NCBI GenBank assembly: GCA_016165875.1
Contig: JABBOT010000001.1
Span: 43,275,879-43,339,878 of the forward strand
DNA length: 64,000 nt
Source of the DNA: Acanthopleura granulata
Lineage: Eukaryota > Mollusca > Polyplacophora > Chitonida > Chitonidae
Direction: 5' to 3'
The notes beneath the pieces are model-generated. The model worked only from the letters and a program-made list of their open reading frames with translations, was not told where the DNA came from and ran no database searches. Made by a program: the position numbers and the translations under genes. Of this stretch, positions 24,501 through 37,316 are shown piece by piece. How positions within the stretch are numbered: the first letter of the stretch is position 1; every line of letters begins with the position of its first letter.

Positions 24501-27500
24501 TGCATAAGTCATTTTCATTGAAAGGCACCATACCAAGGCTTGCTGCAAAAGGTAGTTGGACAATTTGCCGAGCATGCCTTTCACCATCTTAAAAATCAGC
24601 GTGCAGCATATTTCCTGTATATGCATGATAATGAAGCCTGTATCGAGTAATTTGAAGAAGCCACCACCGCAGCGAATTTCATATCATAAATTCTTGCAAA
24701 AGCTTAAATTGTCTCCCTGGTACACTGTCAACTATGACAACAACAACAGATGACGTCAATGACTTTGGAATTGGCTAATCTAAACCGATGAAGGAGAGGT
24801 TGGTGACATTTTGGAAAATAGCGAAGCACGCGCATGAACGCAGGCTATGTGACATCAGTACAGTGTCGGCACTGTTTTTTTTTAATATTTTTTTTACATT
24901 TCCATCATTCAACAGTTCTCTTACAGACATGTACGCTTGGTGCATAAGTAGGATTACACAATCATGTAAACCTAAACACGTAGGCCATGTAAAGTCCCGA
25001 GAAGCTGAACTTACCGATCTCATAGATGTAACAGGTGGGGTGGTAGACCGGATTCCAACTATCTGATTCATTCCTGTCACTGTGAACCAATCGTTTTTGA
25101 TGTAAGTTTGCTGTCCCACAGCAGAACACGTGACCAAGCCGTCACCGTCGCACATCCTTAAGTGGGGATCCCCGTATACCCCGACAGTGCAGCGGATAAT
25201 GGAGGAGAAGTCCTGCAAGCAAAGATAATAGGCAAAGCGTTACTCAACCATAATAACAACGTACCTTAGTGGTTTACTGACAATATACTTTACATTTAAT
25301 CCAGTGGGGACAAGAGGCATTAAACATATTCTTGTAAAGTTCCAAGAAATTAGATTTTAGAACTTCAACTAGGACAATTCTCAGCATGAAAACGGAAATT
25401 CTAAAGCGGAAAATCATAATTTTACCACAGAAAACTGTTTTGAATCAAAAACTGAGTATGACTTCGTGATTTTGTTGGTCCAACTGAATTCTCGCTTAAA
25501 CCGTATCTTTGATAAGTTAAAGGCTACATGAAAAGAAACTCTAATATGTAAATTATGGTTTTAAGGGAAATAAAGAAAATTGTGCTTAAAAAGGGGAAAA
25601 CCCATTTTGTAGTATCTTCATATTTCCTAATGGTTCCTTTGTTTTATGCATTTTTTTCACCAGTGGTCGGAAATTTTCTTTCCTGTGTTAGGTCTCATCC
25701 TAAATTTCACATTGAGAAATGAAAACTAAAATATGTATACTTCAAGTTAGAGGTTTTACATGTTAATGTATACAAAAGACAATCCTGACTGGTACTAAGA
25801 TGTGACCTCTCTAACAAAGAGTTGGGGTTCATGAGAGGGACAGCGTAGCCTTAAATAATTTTTCAGACATAGTTATCCTCAAGTCAGTATACTGCGTGTG
25901 GTAACGGTATCTGATTTCAGTCAGGATAGTGACTTGTGTACGTACCGCTGTAGTTGTTTCATCCAGATCCAATTCCGTTTCGTCGATAAAGCTGGGCAGT
26001 TGTAACTTGGCCACATGATACATCACGTTCTTCGTTGCTTGGTTACACGGGGAACGATTAATGGCGCTGAACATGCAGTTGACGGCAGCAGTAGCAAACC
26101 TGAAAAAGAGTTTGAATGACGTCACAAGTTATTTTTTATTGGCTCAGGAGGAGGGAATGGTCCGGTGGAGGGGAGTATTCTGCGGAAACTTTTACTTACT
26201 CGGACACATGAGATGAGTATTGGACAGGAAATATGTAGATTCTCCCTGTAGCTGCTCTCACATCTTGTGAGGCTTTACATGGTTACAATAAGCAGTTGAC
26301 GGCGCTTATATGGCCAAATGCGTAGTGTAACGTTCTTTGGAGACCAATTGTCTGCCAACCACGTGGTGTGCACAACTGTTCGCCTCACGTGGGAAAGTTC
26401 GTCATCAATTTGACAAAGGTCGATTGTTTACCCCGGGCATTGGTTTCCTCCACCCGTACAACTAACCGCCAGTATAAGTATCAGCTGTCAAACCACAATC
26501 AAATAAATAAATACATAGATATATACTGGTGGGTTGTTTGCTGGTTAATTTTGGACAAGCTGCTGGTTGAACAATGCATAACACACATTTCTTAATAGAG
26601 CTATACATATGTACTTCTGTCCATGGTACACCAAGGTAACACAAAAAAGCCAGGTGCAGGTGTGAGGCGCTGGGAGACTGTCGAGAGTCGAGATTGCAGT
26701 AAATATACAACTACACGAGAGTCGAGATTGCAGTGTATATACAACTACAGGGGAGTTGAGATTGCAGTATATATACAACTACACCAGAGTCGAGATTGCA
26801 GTATATATACAACTACAGGGGAGTCGAGATTGCAGTATATATACAACTACAGGGGAGTCGAGATTGCAGTATATATACGACTACAGGGGAGTCGAGATTG
26901 CAGTATATATACAACTACAGGAGAGTCGAGATTGCAGTATATATACAACTACACGAGAGTCGAGATTGCAGTATATATACAACTACACGAGAGTCGAGAT
27001 TGCAGTATATATACAACTACAGGGGAGTCGAGAAGAGGTGAAACATTTTCAGACATTACAATCACAGTAGCAATCATGGTAAAATTAGCATATGTCGGCC
27101 ATACACTAAATAAAGATAAGTCATCTTTCCAGTTTGAAAGATGAGGAGGTTGGGGGTAAATAGGCAAAGCAATCCCACAGAAAACTAAACAAAATGACAT
27201 ATATACCTTGAACACTATATTCCTAACGGAGTGTTTATGTTCAGCAATTAACACAACTGAGGCGTTAATTGCCCTCATTATGTTCATTTTTCTGGAATCA
27301 GCTAATCTCAGTCATGTATTATCTCGGGGTAGAAGTTCCCAGACGCCCTTCGCGCAGTCTCCCCTGTGCACATCAACAACCTGGTCTCTGAGCGACGTGT
27401 CAGATTACACGGTGTCAGTTGGAAAATGTGGGAAAACTTTTTCATCATAACGTCACTCTGATTTGCACTTTCTCACCAAAAGTTTAGTTACATGCATATA

Positions 27501-30500
27501 CACCTATGAAGCAGGACATATATAACGAACCCTAAAAGCGTGACACGAAATATAGTCAAGTTCTACGTATGTAAGTAATGTCTTTTATCATATGCACTAC
27601 TTTTTACGTACATACAGACTCATGTGGCACGACAACCCATAGCAGCCGAAGCTCTGATTTGATTCATGTATCTCATTGGTGTTTTAAGCCGCACTCAAGA
27701 ATATTTACTGACGCGGGGGTGGGTGGAAACCGAGCAGAGCCCGAAGGAAACCTACCAACCAGCACCCTCAGGTTGCTGATGGACCTTCTCACGTACGACC
27801 GAGAGGAATTCAGTCAGAGCTGGACCTGTTCTTACTACTCAGAAGACCTCAGTTTTCAGCTGCGTTTTAACCTCCCAGGCTTCTAGATTATTCTTTCTTG
27901 TTCGCGTTTTATGACCTGATTTAAACGTTGAACAAACTGTCTGCCTCCGATGCCCTTTTTCGTAGACCGGTTGCCTATTAATGGCTCACTGCGTGTGTTT
28001 GTGCATGTATATCGACATCGATCTGTATGTCCGTTATTTACTCATACAACGTGGTTATCGGTATTCACATGTACGCCTGTTATTTACTCATACAATGAAG
28101 TTATCTATTTGTGTGTCCGATTTTTAGTCATGCAATATGGTTGTCGATATCTGTTTGTATGTCTGATATTAGTCATGCAATGTGGTTGTCGATATCTATT
28201 TGTATGTTTGATATTAGTCACACAATGTAGTTATCGATATCTATTTGTATGTCTGATATTAGTCATACAATGTGGTTGTCGATATCTATTTGTATGTTTG
28301 AAATTAGTCACACAATATAGCTATCGATGTCTATCTCTATGCCTGTTATTAACTCATACAGTCTAGTTATCAATATCTATATGTACCCCTGTTATTTAAT
28401 CATACCATGTTGTTATCGATATCTGTATGCTAGTTATTAAGACATAAAATGTAGTTTTCGGTGTTTATTGGTATGCCTGTTATTTAGTCATAATCAGACG
28501 CTGGCAGCGTAGATACAGAAAACTAGGAAAAGAGGATCAACAAATTTTGAGGAAGCCCAGCTATTACAATTTATCAGGTGACGAATTTGAAAGTCCACCA
28601 GAAAACATAAATCACTTATACCGCTCTCTCTGACTAACGAGCTAAAGCGAGATGTGCACAGTATTATTACTGCATATCGAGACTATATTCATACCTATCT
28701 GTGACACAGATTCTAAATGTTCACCACAGTCCATCATTAATTATGTCTTTATCATGGTCTAAGACAAGACATCCTTATTGCTAATGTACTGATGCAATGT
28801 GTTTCCGCCTTCTATGATCCAGTTATTCAGTTTGGAGGCAACAATGGTGGCTTTAAGGCGATTTAACCATTTTTTAAATCAATTGACAATGACACCCAAA
28901 TAAGGAAGTAAACTCTTCCTCAAAATCCCCTTCATGAAACTCTGACAGTGACTTGTCCTCCAGGGCATTACAAGAGTACGAGGCGATATTGATATCGTAT
29001 CCTTCGCTTGTGTTTCTGTTGTTGATTTAAAGCTAACGGTTAATACAGAACATTTCAGTTCGATCATGAGCTTTAAATCAACACTCAACAGATATAGGAT
29101 TAATTCCTTCTGTAAAGAATGGTGCGACATAAACGTTTACTGTTTAAGCCTGTCTACAGAATTGATCTTATCACTGAACAGTTAAATTACAACTAGACCA
29201 GCATAAGGGTTAGTTATGAAAAACCTTTTTTCCTGTTTAGAATATTGTGTGTATAGTGACTTACAAAGCCTTGCAACCTTCTGACCATGGCGAATTAGTC
29301 TGGTAAAGGGTAAACATTAAACAAGCAAGCATTTTCCGGCTAGTGTTATAAAATCTTCACGCACTAAGCAAGTGTTTTATAATCATGCAACTTTCATATT
29401 GCCATCTTATCTGATTATGCTGATACAAATGTCTGCTTTAAAGGCTTTTCTCCAGTGATCTAGACTGCCATTTTTAACGTGACGTCATCTAAAGCTGTAT
29501 AATTCGATAGCCACCTTGCAAGCTCGTACTTCCGATAACAGTTAAACAACTTAAAAATCGCAACAACTTCAGGCATTAAATTTTATTTTTTTTTTCCTAA
29601 TAACGTGCAATGACCTGTTGTTTTATTAAGTGAAGTCATGATTGAACGTAATCAAAAAATATCTATTGCTTAATGAAAAAAAATTCTGGAATTAGCATAA
29701 TTAATGTTCATGCTATATTTTTATTTGTAGGCCATCACACAACTTTTTTACTTAGGCACTTCGTCTAATCACACTAGCCGTCTAATGGGGCCTCCCATTG
29801 AAGACTAGCCCTTAATCACTTAGACAGTGTTCTCCGTTCGAACTCTGGCTGACTCAAGCTTTCTCAGGTGATTCCGGAGAGATTGATTGTTTTTTCCGGG
29901 ATCTGCTTATGTAAACCTGATAGCCCTCGAATAATTGAAATACTCTGTATAACTACGAAGAACACCAGTCAAATATTTAAATAACTATACAGATTCTAGA
30001 ACATTGAGGACAAATTTAGGGATATAAAAGACTACAGCATGCATAGCGGGCCAAACAGACAAATGACCACACGTAACCACCAAAATGTGGCCCTCTGTCA
30101 GTTTACCTCAGTTGCGATTTTCATTATAACTGTTGTGTAAATGCATAAACAGTAGCCGCTTACACGCCCACAAGCACCGCGGTTTAAGCTGAACTAGGTC
30201 CAAAATACAGTGAGGCGTCATAGTGATCACGTCAAATATACTGGACGTACGTGTTCTAAAATTCGTCAAAACGTCGTGTTGTCATCACTTTCAATAAACA
30301 ATGAGAAGAGAGCTTATGAGTTTACCTGTTGATAGATCTCCTTAAAACATCGGACTCGTGGTATACGCGATCGGAGTGAAAACCGAGTTCTTCCCTCAGG
30401 GAACTGCCGCACATGAACAGCTCTCTGTGATGCGTTTCGTTCAGACATGTTGTGTTTTTATCAAAGTTGACGTCGTCCAGTCCTAGAAAACATGACATAT

Positions 30501-33186
30501 ATATCTTCAGCTCGGAACAAAAACATTCATCCCAGGAAAAGAAGAACGGACGAATGAACTGTCAGGGGACAACGCCACCGCGGCCATATTGTAGCCATAC
30601 CGTGGTGAGAACGGGGAAAGAACACTACAGGTTTAAAATACGTTATACATGTAGTGTGCTAAATTTTAAAAGTATTGTCTAAAGTTTCAAAAATAAATAT
30701 ATTGTTACAGTTGCTTGGCTGATTGGTTGATATGCTTGTATCGTTCGGTACTGACAAAATATTCAACGTCTCCCCAACACATTCCCACACACCCACATTA
30801 CCCCCATCCCGCCACAAGCAAGAAGATTGAGCTATACTTTACATCGTGATTTTAATTGAATCATCTTTTGAACGGGATAACAAGGTGCCAAAGTTTAATC
30901 CAGTTATAAATACGGAATCTTCCTCTCCAAGTTGTAGCTGTTGTAAAAATGAGTAAAAATCTAAACGAAGTAAACTTATGTCATGAAATTTGAAGAACTT
31001 ACTTCGCTGAATGTCAGGCTTAACTGCTGTCCCTTGACAGGTTCTGCGGTAGAAGGCTCGTAGTGTGGTGTCACGCCGTCCACCAATTTCGCAATAAAGC
31101 TGGTAAGTATTACTGAACTTTGGGTTGTTGAGGAGCTCCACACCGATGCCGGGCTCACACTGGGGAAGGAGGTTGTTGTAACAGTCTGCCACGCCTCGTC
31201 CCCACCTATAAAGAACAGGTAATGTATTTGTAGAAACAAGCGTCATTACTTCAAACTAAGAGCTAAGGGCTGGTTGTAATAAGATATACACAGCCTACAT
31301 GTATATGTCAAATAATAAAATGTCCCACTCCATACAACCTGGTAAAACATTTTGAGTTTATTTCACTTGACAACAGTACATGTATGCTACATGTACCTGC
31401 ATAGCAAATATTGAACAAAAAACGGTTACTGTACTTGTCAAAGAGCTGTCCTCGTATTCGACAAAGTTATACGTGAATGTCAAGATTTACATATGATATT
31501 TACGCGATAAAAAATTCCATTTTCTTGGTGCACAGGTTTTGCCTGGTTGTGAAAATGTCATTATTGAATGCCACCACAAGTTCTAAATTCTCACAGACGA
31601 CCAGTGGTCTATAACACAGCACGCCTAACATTCTCACACCCAATGACCACTAATAAAACACACGTACCATCCTCACATGTCAATGCACGGCTGGTGCGTT
31701 TCAGTGACATCTGACATTGCTGTTATCCAGCTTTTGATATCTCATGCATGGCCAGTGTTCAATTCCACTTTGAACATTTCATTTAACGCTTCATAATGTT
31801 AGCCACAGTTTATGCTTGTTCAGCTCATACTGTTTTTCTTCAACGTTGGGAGGGATGTAGTGTTTTGAGTCCGTGACATATCCTAAACGGACTTCACATT
31901 TTACATGTAAGGAGTTTGTTGTGGCGAGCAAAATACAGAACTACGTGACTGAAGCTACCTCCGTGTTTCAGCTTTCATGTCTTTATGCTACATACCATAT
32001 CTGGCGATGAGTGGTGAGTGAAAATGACCCATAACACAGCGGGCCTGACATCCTCGCAGAGAACCAATGACCTATAACACTACACGCATGGCATTCTGAC
32101 AGACAACCAATGACCGATAACATCACACGCCTGACATATAACCAATGACCCATAACACAAACACGCCTAACATCATCACATTCAATCAATGACCCATAAC
32201 ATCACACGCGTAACATCCTCACAGACAATCAATGGCCCATAACATCACACGCCTAAGATTCCCGCAGATGGCCTATAACACAACACGCCTTACATTCTGA
32301 CAGACAACCAATGATCCATAACATCACACGCCTAACATTCTCACAGACAGCCAATGGCCTATAACACTACACGCCTTACATCCTGACAGACAACCAGTGA
32401 CCCATAACATCACACGTCTAACAGCCTCATAGACAATCAATGACCTATATCACAACACACCTGACATCTTCACAGACAACAATGACCTATATCACAACAC
32501 ACCTGACATCTTCACAGACAACAATGACCTATATCACAACACACCTGACATCTTCACAGACAAAAAATGGCCTATAAAAATACAAGCCAAACATCCTCAC
32601 AACCAATGGCCTCTATCACAACACGCCTACAATTCTCTCAGACAACCAATCGCCTATAGCACAAAATACCTAGCATATTCACAGACAACTAGTTTAGCAC
32701 CCAGGACAAAGTTTTCTTCCCTTCTACTGACTGCCCTTTGTCTTCAGTTAGACAAATAAAGATCTCGTTCAGTTCTGCCCATTTCTGTATAATCAGCTGG
32801 GGAGAGCTTTCTTGGTAGCGTTATCTTTATGCAAACTAGGTCTTTTACATGGCATATTAACAACAGGCTGAAACGCATTAAAGATGACCTATTTAGTTCT
32901 AGCCGTGTGCAGTATGCACAGAATGATAATTAAGAGGACAATTTAACAAGAAAAAAAAACAGTAGCCTTAAGTATACGCTCGCAAAACAATGAAAGCCAT
33001 TGTGTAAAGCGCATTGCATTCCAAGAGAACTTGTCTCCAGCAATTAAATGGAAGTTAGCAAGTCTTAAAACGATATCCCTCAGTAAAGTAACTACACATA
33101 ATATCCTCACATGTGAATGTCACTCTTTTGCAATTATTTTAGTTTCATGTATTTTTCTTCATTAGAAAATATATACATGAGCCAGT

Positions 33187-33239
<53 letters not shown>

Positions 33240-33248
33240 ATATGTATG

Positions 33249-33319
<71 letters not shown>

Positions 33320-35946
33320 TTTGTTTAAACTTCAATTTTCCTGTAGCAACTTTTCACTGACCAGTGATATATACATCCCAAGAAAACATAGATTCAAGTA
33401 CGAGTATAAATGTAGAATTTTTCGGATATAGCGAAATTGTAAACTGAATGAAACAATTTTCAACATATTACATGATTTTCCACACCTTGTACCTTCAGAC
33501 CTGTATATTTTTCGAGGATTAGAGTATATCAGCTCTTTCAGGAGTTACATAATTACATAAATATCATGTTTATACACGCTGATGACAAAAACAAAAATGA
33601 ATCGTACAATCCTCACGTGAAAGGCCGCGGAAAAATGTATCCTAAACATTCCTCTAATTTACTGAGTAAAATGTCGTCAGGTGTTTGAAGACTAACGTGA
33701 GCTATAGTATCTTCTCTGCACCAGTCCCTATAACGTTACCTATCGTAGGAACAGTTTTCAGTACCTTTGCTACAACTTGTTTGCGGACATTTTATTTCAC
33801 CTCATTTGGGTGACTGCTGGATTTCGGATAAGAAGACCCATGATCGAATAGTGGTATGACTTTTACAGAGTAAAGTTTTATCTTCTAATCTTAAAAGAAA
33901 TTATTTGTAGATTCTGATATAACTTAACATTCGGTTGAAGCTCGATTAAAAAACTTTAGAAACATATTTTGTGCTTGTGTACTGAGTAATAATAACATAA
34001 CTTACCTGCATATTTCGCCCCAAGATTCGGTAGTGTTTTGATATTCCAGAGGTGTCTCTGGTGTCCGGTAACAGTAGAGGGGTGTTATCGTTTCTGTATA
34101 CCAGGCGTCAAGGATTGCTTGACAATAACCGCCATACCGCCAGACATTCGTCAGTAAGGAGCTGTTCCCACAACTAGTTACAAAGTTGTTTTTGTCATTC
34201 ATGATAAAGTTTTGACCTCTGACCCCTGATGAGAAAGAGATACTTTACAAGTTAGATTTCTTCAGACTGATTTTTTTTTTAAATGTGTCATTATTAGAAC
34301 GACAACCCCCGCCCTCCCCCCCCCCCCGACACACACCAATCACTCCACCCATGCCCTACCCAAAACCAATCCGCCTTCTCTTATTTGTGTTGGGGGGGCG
34401 GGGTTATGTGAACTTAGAATAAGGTCAGCCGATCTGCACCCGAAGTTCCCACTGTGCAGCATATGAACCAATTGACTTCATCAATAGCTGTGGGCACATT
34501 TAAGGGAATTTTTTCAGTTTGGATATATTATATCCACGCGTTTTGTGGTCACCATTTCTCGGGATCGACTGTGGTATGAGGAACCTTTAATCAGACTACT
34601 ATAGTCGCTGTGGGGATTCTGTGCGGTGTATGTAAAACAATTAAGCTGCCATTTGAATTGTGCATAATACACACTCGTGCTACTATACTTAGGGGTTCCT
34701 CCGTGGCACAGTTCCGCATTGTAATGACCCAGAAGCCTCCCACCAATGCGATCTCTGTAAGTTCAAGTCCAGCTCATGCTGGCTTCCTCTCCGGTCGTAC
34801 GTGGGAAGGTCCGCCAGCAACCTGCGGATGGTCGTGGGCTCTGCCCGGTTTCCTCCCACCATAATGCAGTCCGCCGTCGAATAAGTGAAATATTCTTGAG
34901 TTACACCAATCAGATAAATAAATAAATGCTAAACTTAACCAGCGCTAGGTTGCCGTAAAATACTCCCATGTTTGTTTGTTTGTATGTTTGGTTGTTTGTT
35001 TGGGGGTTCAACATTATTTCAGTAAGATCACGATAATGTGATCATTGTTGTTAGGATGGCATCTCCAAAATAACCGCATTTCCATAAACTGAGCGCCATG
35101 TTTGTTTTTAGTGCTTTAATATCGCTTTCAACATTACTTGATCACAATCTTGTTTGCGTCCAAAGGATGACATGTTTCTTGTGCAATCTCCCGGATATAC
35201 CACACCCTCGACAACCTATACGACTCCACACCCTCTCATGGTTCACTGATTCTGCACGAAGAGGCCAATATTGGGCCTAGGCCTATAATTTACCGTGAAG
35301 GTCAGGCGATGACATACATGGGCAAAGACTTGAAATATTACAGTTTTCCACATGATCCTATTCGGAATTCACGTAGTATATGCTATGATGGTAATTTATA
35401 AATCGTCCGATTAACTCGTTGGTGTTTAACGACGTGCTCAGGAATATTTCACTTACATGATGGCGGTCAGGGGATTGTTTATAGAAGTGAACAACAACTA
35501 AACGTTAAAGACAACGATTATACATGAGAATCCTCTGTTGAAAGACAAAAAAGATAACAAACCCTATAAATTAAAATAAAAACGTGTTCAGCTGTGTTTT
35601 TTTTTGGTGGGGGTGGTGGTGGTGGTTTTTGATTTCCTTTCATTATAGAACTTATTGAACTAAGCTTACAGGTTTTTATATTTAGAGCTTAACGTCCGTT
35701 GAAAAGCAAAAGCAGGCTAATTATGGATAAAGTTGACAGGTATCTCTTACGAACTATTTGTTGTACAAAGAGAAGTTTACAGATTTTTAATGTGAGTTAT
35801 TCGTATGTGTGAAGTGCATATAAAGAATAAAATGCAAAGAACGTAAACTCAGAAAAAGGGAAAATAAAGAAAAACAAATGAGCGAGAAAACACTCACCAT
35901 TTGCCAGGAAACACGTCAGCATAAATCTGAAGATGTAGCGCGTCAT
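21511..35946 (-). CDS. RGM-family GPI-anchored protein, copy 2
   Basis: Ten coding exons in transcript order: 35946-35898, 34225-34006, 31205-31003, 30482-30326, 26099-25946, 25212-25015, 24182-24068, 23785-23591, 22238-22096, 21735-21511. They join to 1659 nt (552 aa plus stop), with intron phases identical to copy 1. The signal peptide is MTRYIFRFMLTCFLAN. The N-terminal half (about residues 17-261) has paired cysteines and several N-glycosylation sequons (NSS, NTT, NET, NRS). GDPH falls at residues 275-278, followed by the RGM-C beta strands and the GCP motif. RRKR is at 441-444, then CETAC and SCKFDC, and a C-terminal GPI signal identical to copy 1. Exons 5, 6, 8 and 10 are nearly identical to copy 1, but exons 2-4 are only about 50-65% identical at protein level by eye. 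Most likely a cell-surface RGM-like receptor or ligand; expression and partner cannot be read from the DNA. Confidence 0.88.
22779..22841. repeat. Two adjacent short hairpins (copy 2 intron 8)
   Basis: A 12-bp perfect pair (CACACCATATGT at 22805-22816, complement at 22830-22841) follows a smaller CGTGG/CCACG pair at about 22781-22800. No function is evident. Confidence 0.5.
23325..23535 (-). mobile_element. SINE (copy 2 intron 8)
   Basis: It runs from TTATTTATTTGATTGGTG to the diverged head GGCTTCGAGTTATTGTGCTG. It sits about 55 bp from exon 8, in the same intron and orientation as the fragment in copy 1, but extends further. Confidence 0.85.
26215..26514 (+). mobile_element. Second SINE-like family, long copy (copy 2 intron 4)
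   Basis: AGCAGTTGACGGCGCTTATA, then CTGCCAACCACGTGGTGTGC, TTGGTTTCCTCCACCCGTAC and a final CACAATCAAATAAATAAATA tail. Related pieces at 46243-46400 and 49876-50130 share GAACAGGGAATT-like, CAGTCGACGG and CTCATGTGGCC motifs. Confidence 0.6.
26685..27031. repeat. 34-bp minisatellite (copy 2 intron 4)
   Basis: About ten near-perfect head-to-tail units beginning GAGTCGAGATTGCAGTATAT. Each contains the palindrome GTATATATAC. Because 34 is not a multiple of 3, all three plus frames stay open and yield repetitive pseudo-proteins; these are not genes. Confidence 0.92.
27660..27832 (-). mobile_element. Diverged SINE (copy 2 intron 4)
   Basis: CTCATTGGTGTTTTAAGCCG and CAAGAATATTTACTGACG through to GAGAGGAATTCAGTCAGAGC. 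Confidence 0.7.
28020..28495. repeat. 45-bp minisatellite (copy 2 intron 4)
   Basis: About ten degenerate units containing GTCATACAATGTGGTTATCG and ATATCTATTTGTATG. The 45-bp period keeps one frame open and produces a Cys/Tyr-rich 15-residue repeat that I regard as an artefact. Confidence 0.8.
29021..29082. repeat. 14-bp perfect inverted repeat (copy 2 intron 4)
   Basis: GTTGATTTAAAGCT at 29021-29034 and its complement at 29069-29082, with a 34-nt loop. Confidence 0.6.
31590..32690. repeat. 43-bp minisatellite (copy 2 intron 2)
   Basis: About fifteen units of the type CCAATGACCCATAACATCAC / ACGCCTAACATCCTCACAGA are dense from about 32030. Isolated diverged units occur from 31590. Three adjacent 42-bp units around 32430-32560 are almost identical, indicating recent local expansion. 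Confidence 0.85.
33191..33320. repeat. (TA)n / (TG)n compound microsatellite
   Basis: A run of TA, then TG, TATG and TG, then TA again, in intron 2 of copy 2. Confidence 0.95.
34690..34927 (+). mobile_element. Near full-length SINE (copy 2 intron 1)
   Basis: Head GGGGTTCCTCCGTGGCACAG (A-box region partly deleted), intact body, and tail CACCAATCAGATAAATAAAT. Confidence 0.85.
35418..35474 (-). mobile_element. SINE fragment
   Basis: Only GTTGGTGTTTAACGACGTGC to ATGATGGCGGTCAGG remains. Confidence 0.6.
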
Positions 35947-36031
35947 CTTGTAATGGCCGTTGTAAAGTGCGTGGCAGGTACCCTCGCTAAGTCGACACTG
36001 CTAATCTGAGGTTGGAGAACGTTCTAGACGC

Positions 36032-36069
36032 TATATAGGCTGACTTCGACCGTTTCAAAAGAAACCACA
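36032..36069 (-). promoter_or_regulatory. Core promoter of copy 2: TATA box plus conserved TGTGGTTT block
   Basis: TATATA at 36032-36037 lies 86-88 bp upstream of the ATG at 35946. The minus-strand TGTGGTTTCTTTTGAAAC block spans about 36052-36069. Position, order and spacing match the copy 1 promoter, although the sequence between the elements has diverged. Confidence 0.55.
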
Positions 36070-36887
36070 CCTCTAGTTTGCTGACTCCACTGAGAACTAT
36101 AATACAACGTATAGTGCCGGGTATACTCGTACACATCCGGTCTAAAATCATCACCTCGCAATGCAGGTCACGCGCGTTTTGTATCGTCGTTGCTCGAACA
36201 TGCTTGACTGCATTCTGTTTAATTTGTGTAAAGTACGCGGCCTTTTCATATTTCTTTTGTATCGCTTACTCTTCTGTTAACTACATATCCACCAATCACG
36301 GTATAGCGCAGGTATTCAGCGCGCAGAGACTTTTCCAAGCCTCTCGATTTTCCACCCTCGCTCAGCCGGTTGACCAGGCCTTGAATAATGTTGACTCTTC
36401 TCACACGGGACACGAGCGGCCTGCGTGACCCACTGGACTGGTCAATGACCTGACAAATTCTTGAAAGGACCAGAATTTGTGAATGGAAACGTAAAAATAG
36501 AACAGACTTAACCCAGTACCTAACAGGCATATATATACGGGGGTAACTGTACCGTAAATAGTGTTACCGTGAGTCATGGAAGATATCTCACAAAACCTAG
36601 AATATTGTCATAATGGCCTTTTCACGGGCACAAAATTTACGGTATTCAAACATAACGTTGTTGTATAATATCCTATTTATTATTTATGTGCACAGTTTCA
36701 CTTCCAGATTTGAGAGGAAAAGGCGTGGATCAATGCCAATGTGTTCAGCCTTGTAGGGGTTAGTTTTGTATTGCAAAGTGTGAACTATTCAGAGTCAACT
36801 GTTCACGGCTAACTCAAATTTTAAGGCCCCTCGCTACAGTCGGTAGATATTCCCTGAGTCAAGTGAAAAAATATTCCGGCCATGTTC

Positions 36888-37157
36888 TGGGGACTCCATG
36901 GCCGAGAGGATTAGCACGCTAATGCATCGTGATGACCCAGAAGCCTCTCACCAATGCGGTGGCTGTGAGGTCAAGTCCAACTCACGCTGGATTCCTCTCC
37001 GGTCGCTCGTGGGAAGGTCTGTCAGCAGCCTGCGGATGGTCGTGGGTTTCTACAAGGCTCTGTCCAGTTTCCTCCCACCATAATGCTGGCCGATGTCGCA
37101 CAAGTGAAATATTCTTGAGTACAGTGTAAAACACCAATCAAATACATAAATAAATAT
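36888..37157 (+). mobile_element. Full-length SINE upstream of copy 2
   Basis: Head GGGGACTCCATGGCCGAGAG / GATTAGCACGCTAATG, full body, tail CACCAATCAAATACATAAAT. Confidence 0.9.
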
Positions 37158-37316
37158 ATTGTCTTCGTTTGGTGTTTTATCAGAGCCAGGGATAAACCAG
37201 GCACCTCTACAGGCACCCGGTAAGTCTTCTGACGTAAAACCGCAGAGGCAGCAGAATTATAACCAACTGTGCATGAGTCCACGATCTCAATGGTCAGGTA
37301 TTAGTGGGCTTTCCTG

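Noticed and set aside
26623..27144. Long plus-strand repetitive reading frame (RVEIAVYIQL-type repeats)
   Set aside because: Open in all three frames only because the 34-bp tandem unit lacks stops; no start context or family.
27950..28366. 138-codon Cys/Tyr-rich plus frame
   Set aside because: Produced by the degenerate 45-bp minisatellite inside copy 2 intron 4.
31590..32690. CRISPR-like array
   Set aside because: Units are contiguous without unique spacers, and the host is a eukaryote; it is a minisatellite.
34610..34864. 84-codon plus ORF
   Set aside because: Runs through a SINE body; similar frames appear at other SINE copies (for example 36898-37129).
36246..36530. 94-codon minus ORF just upstream of copy 2
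   Set aside because: No similarity, no signal or domain, and it overlaps another random frame on the other strand.
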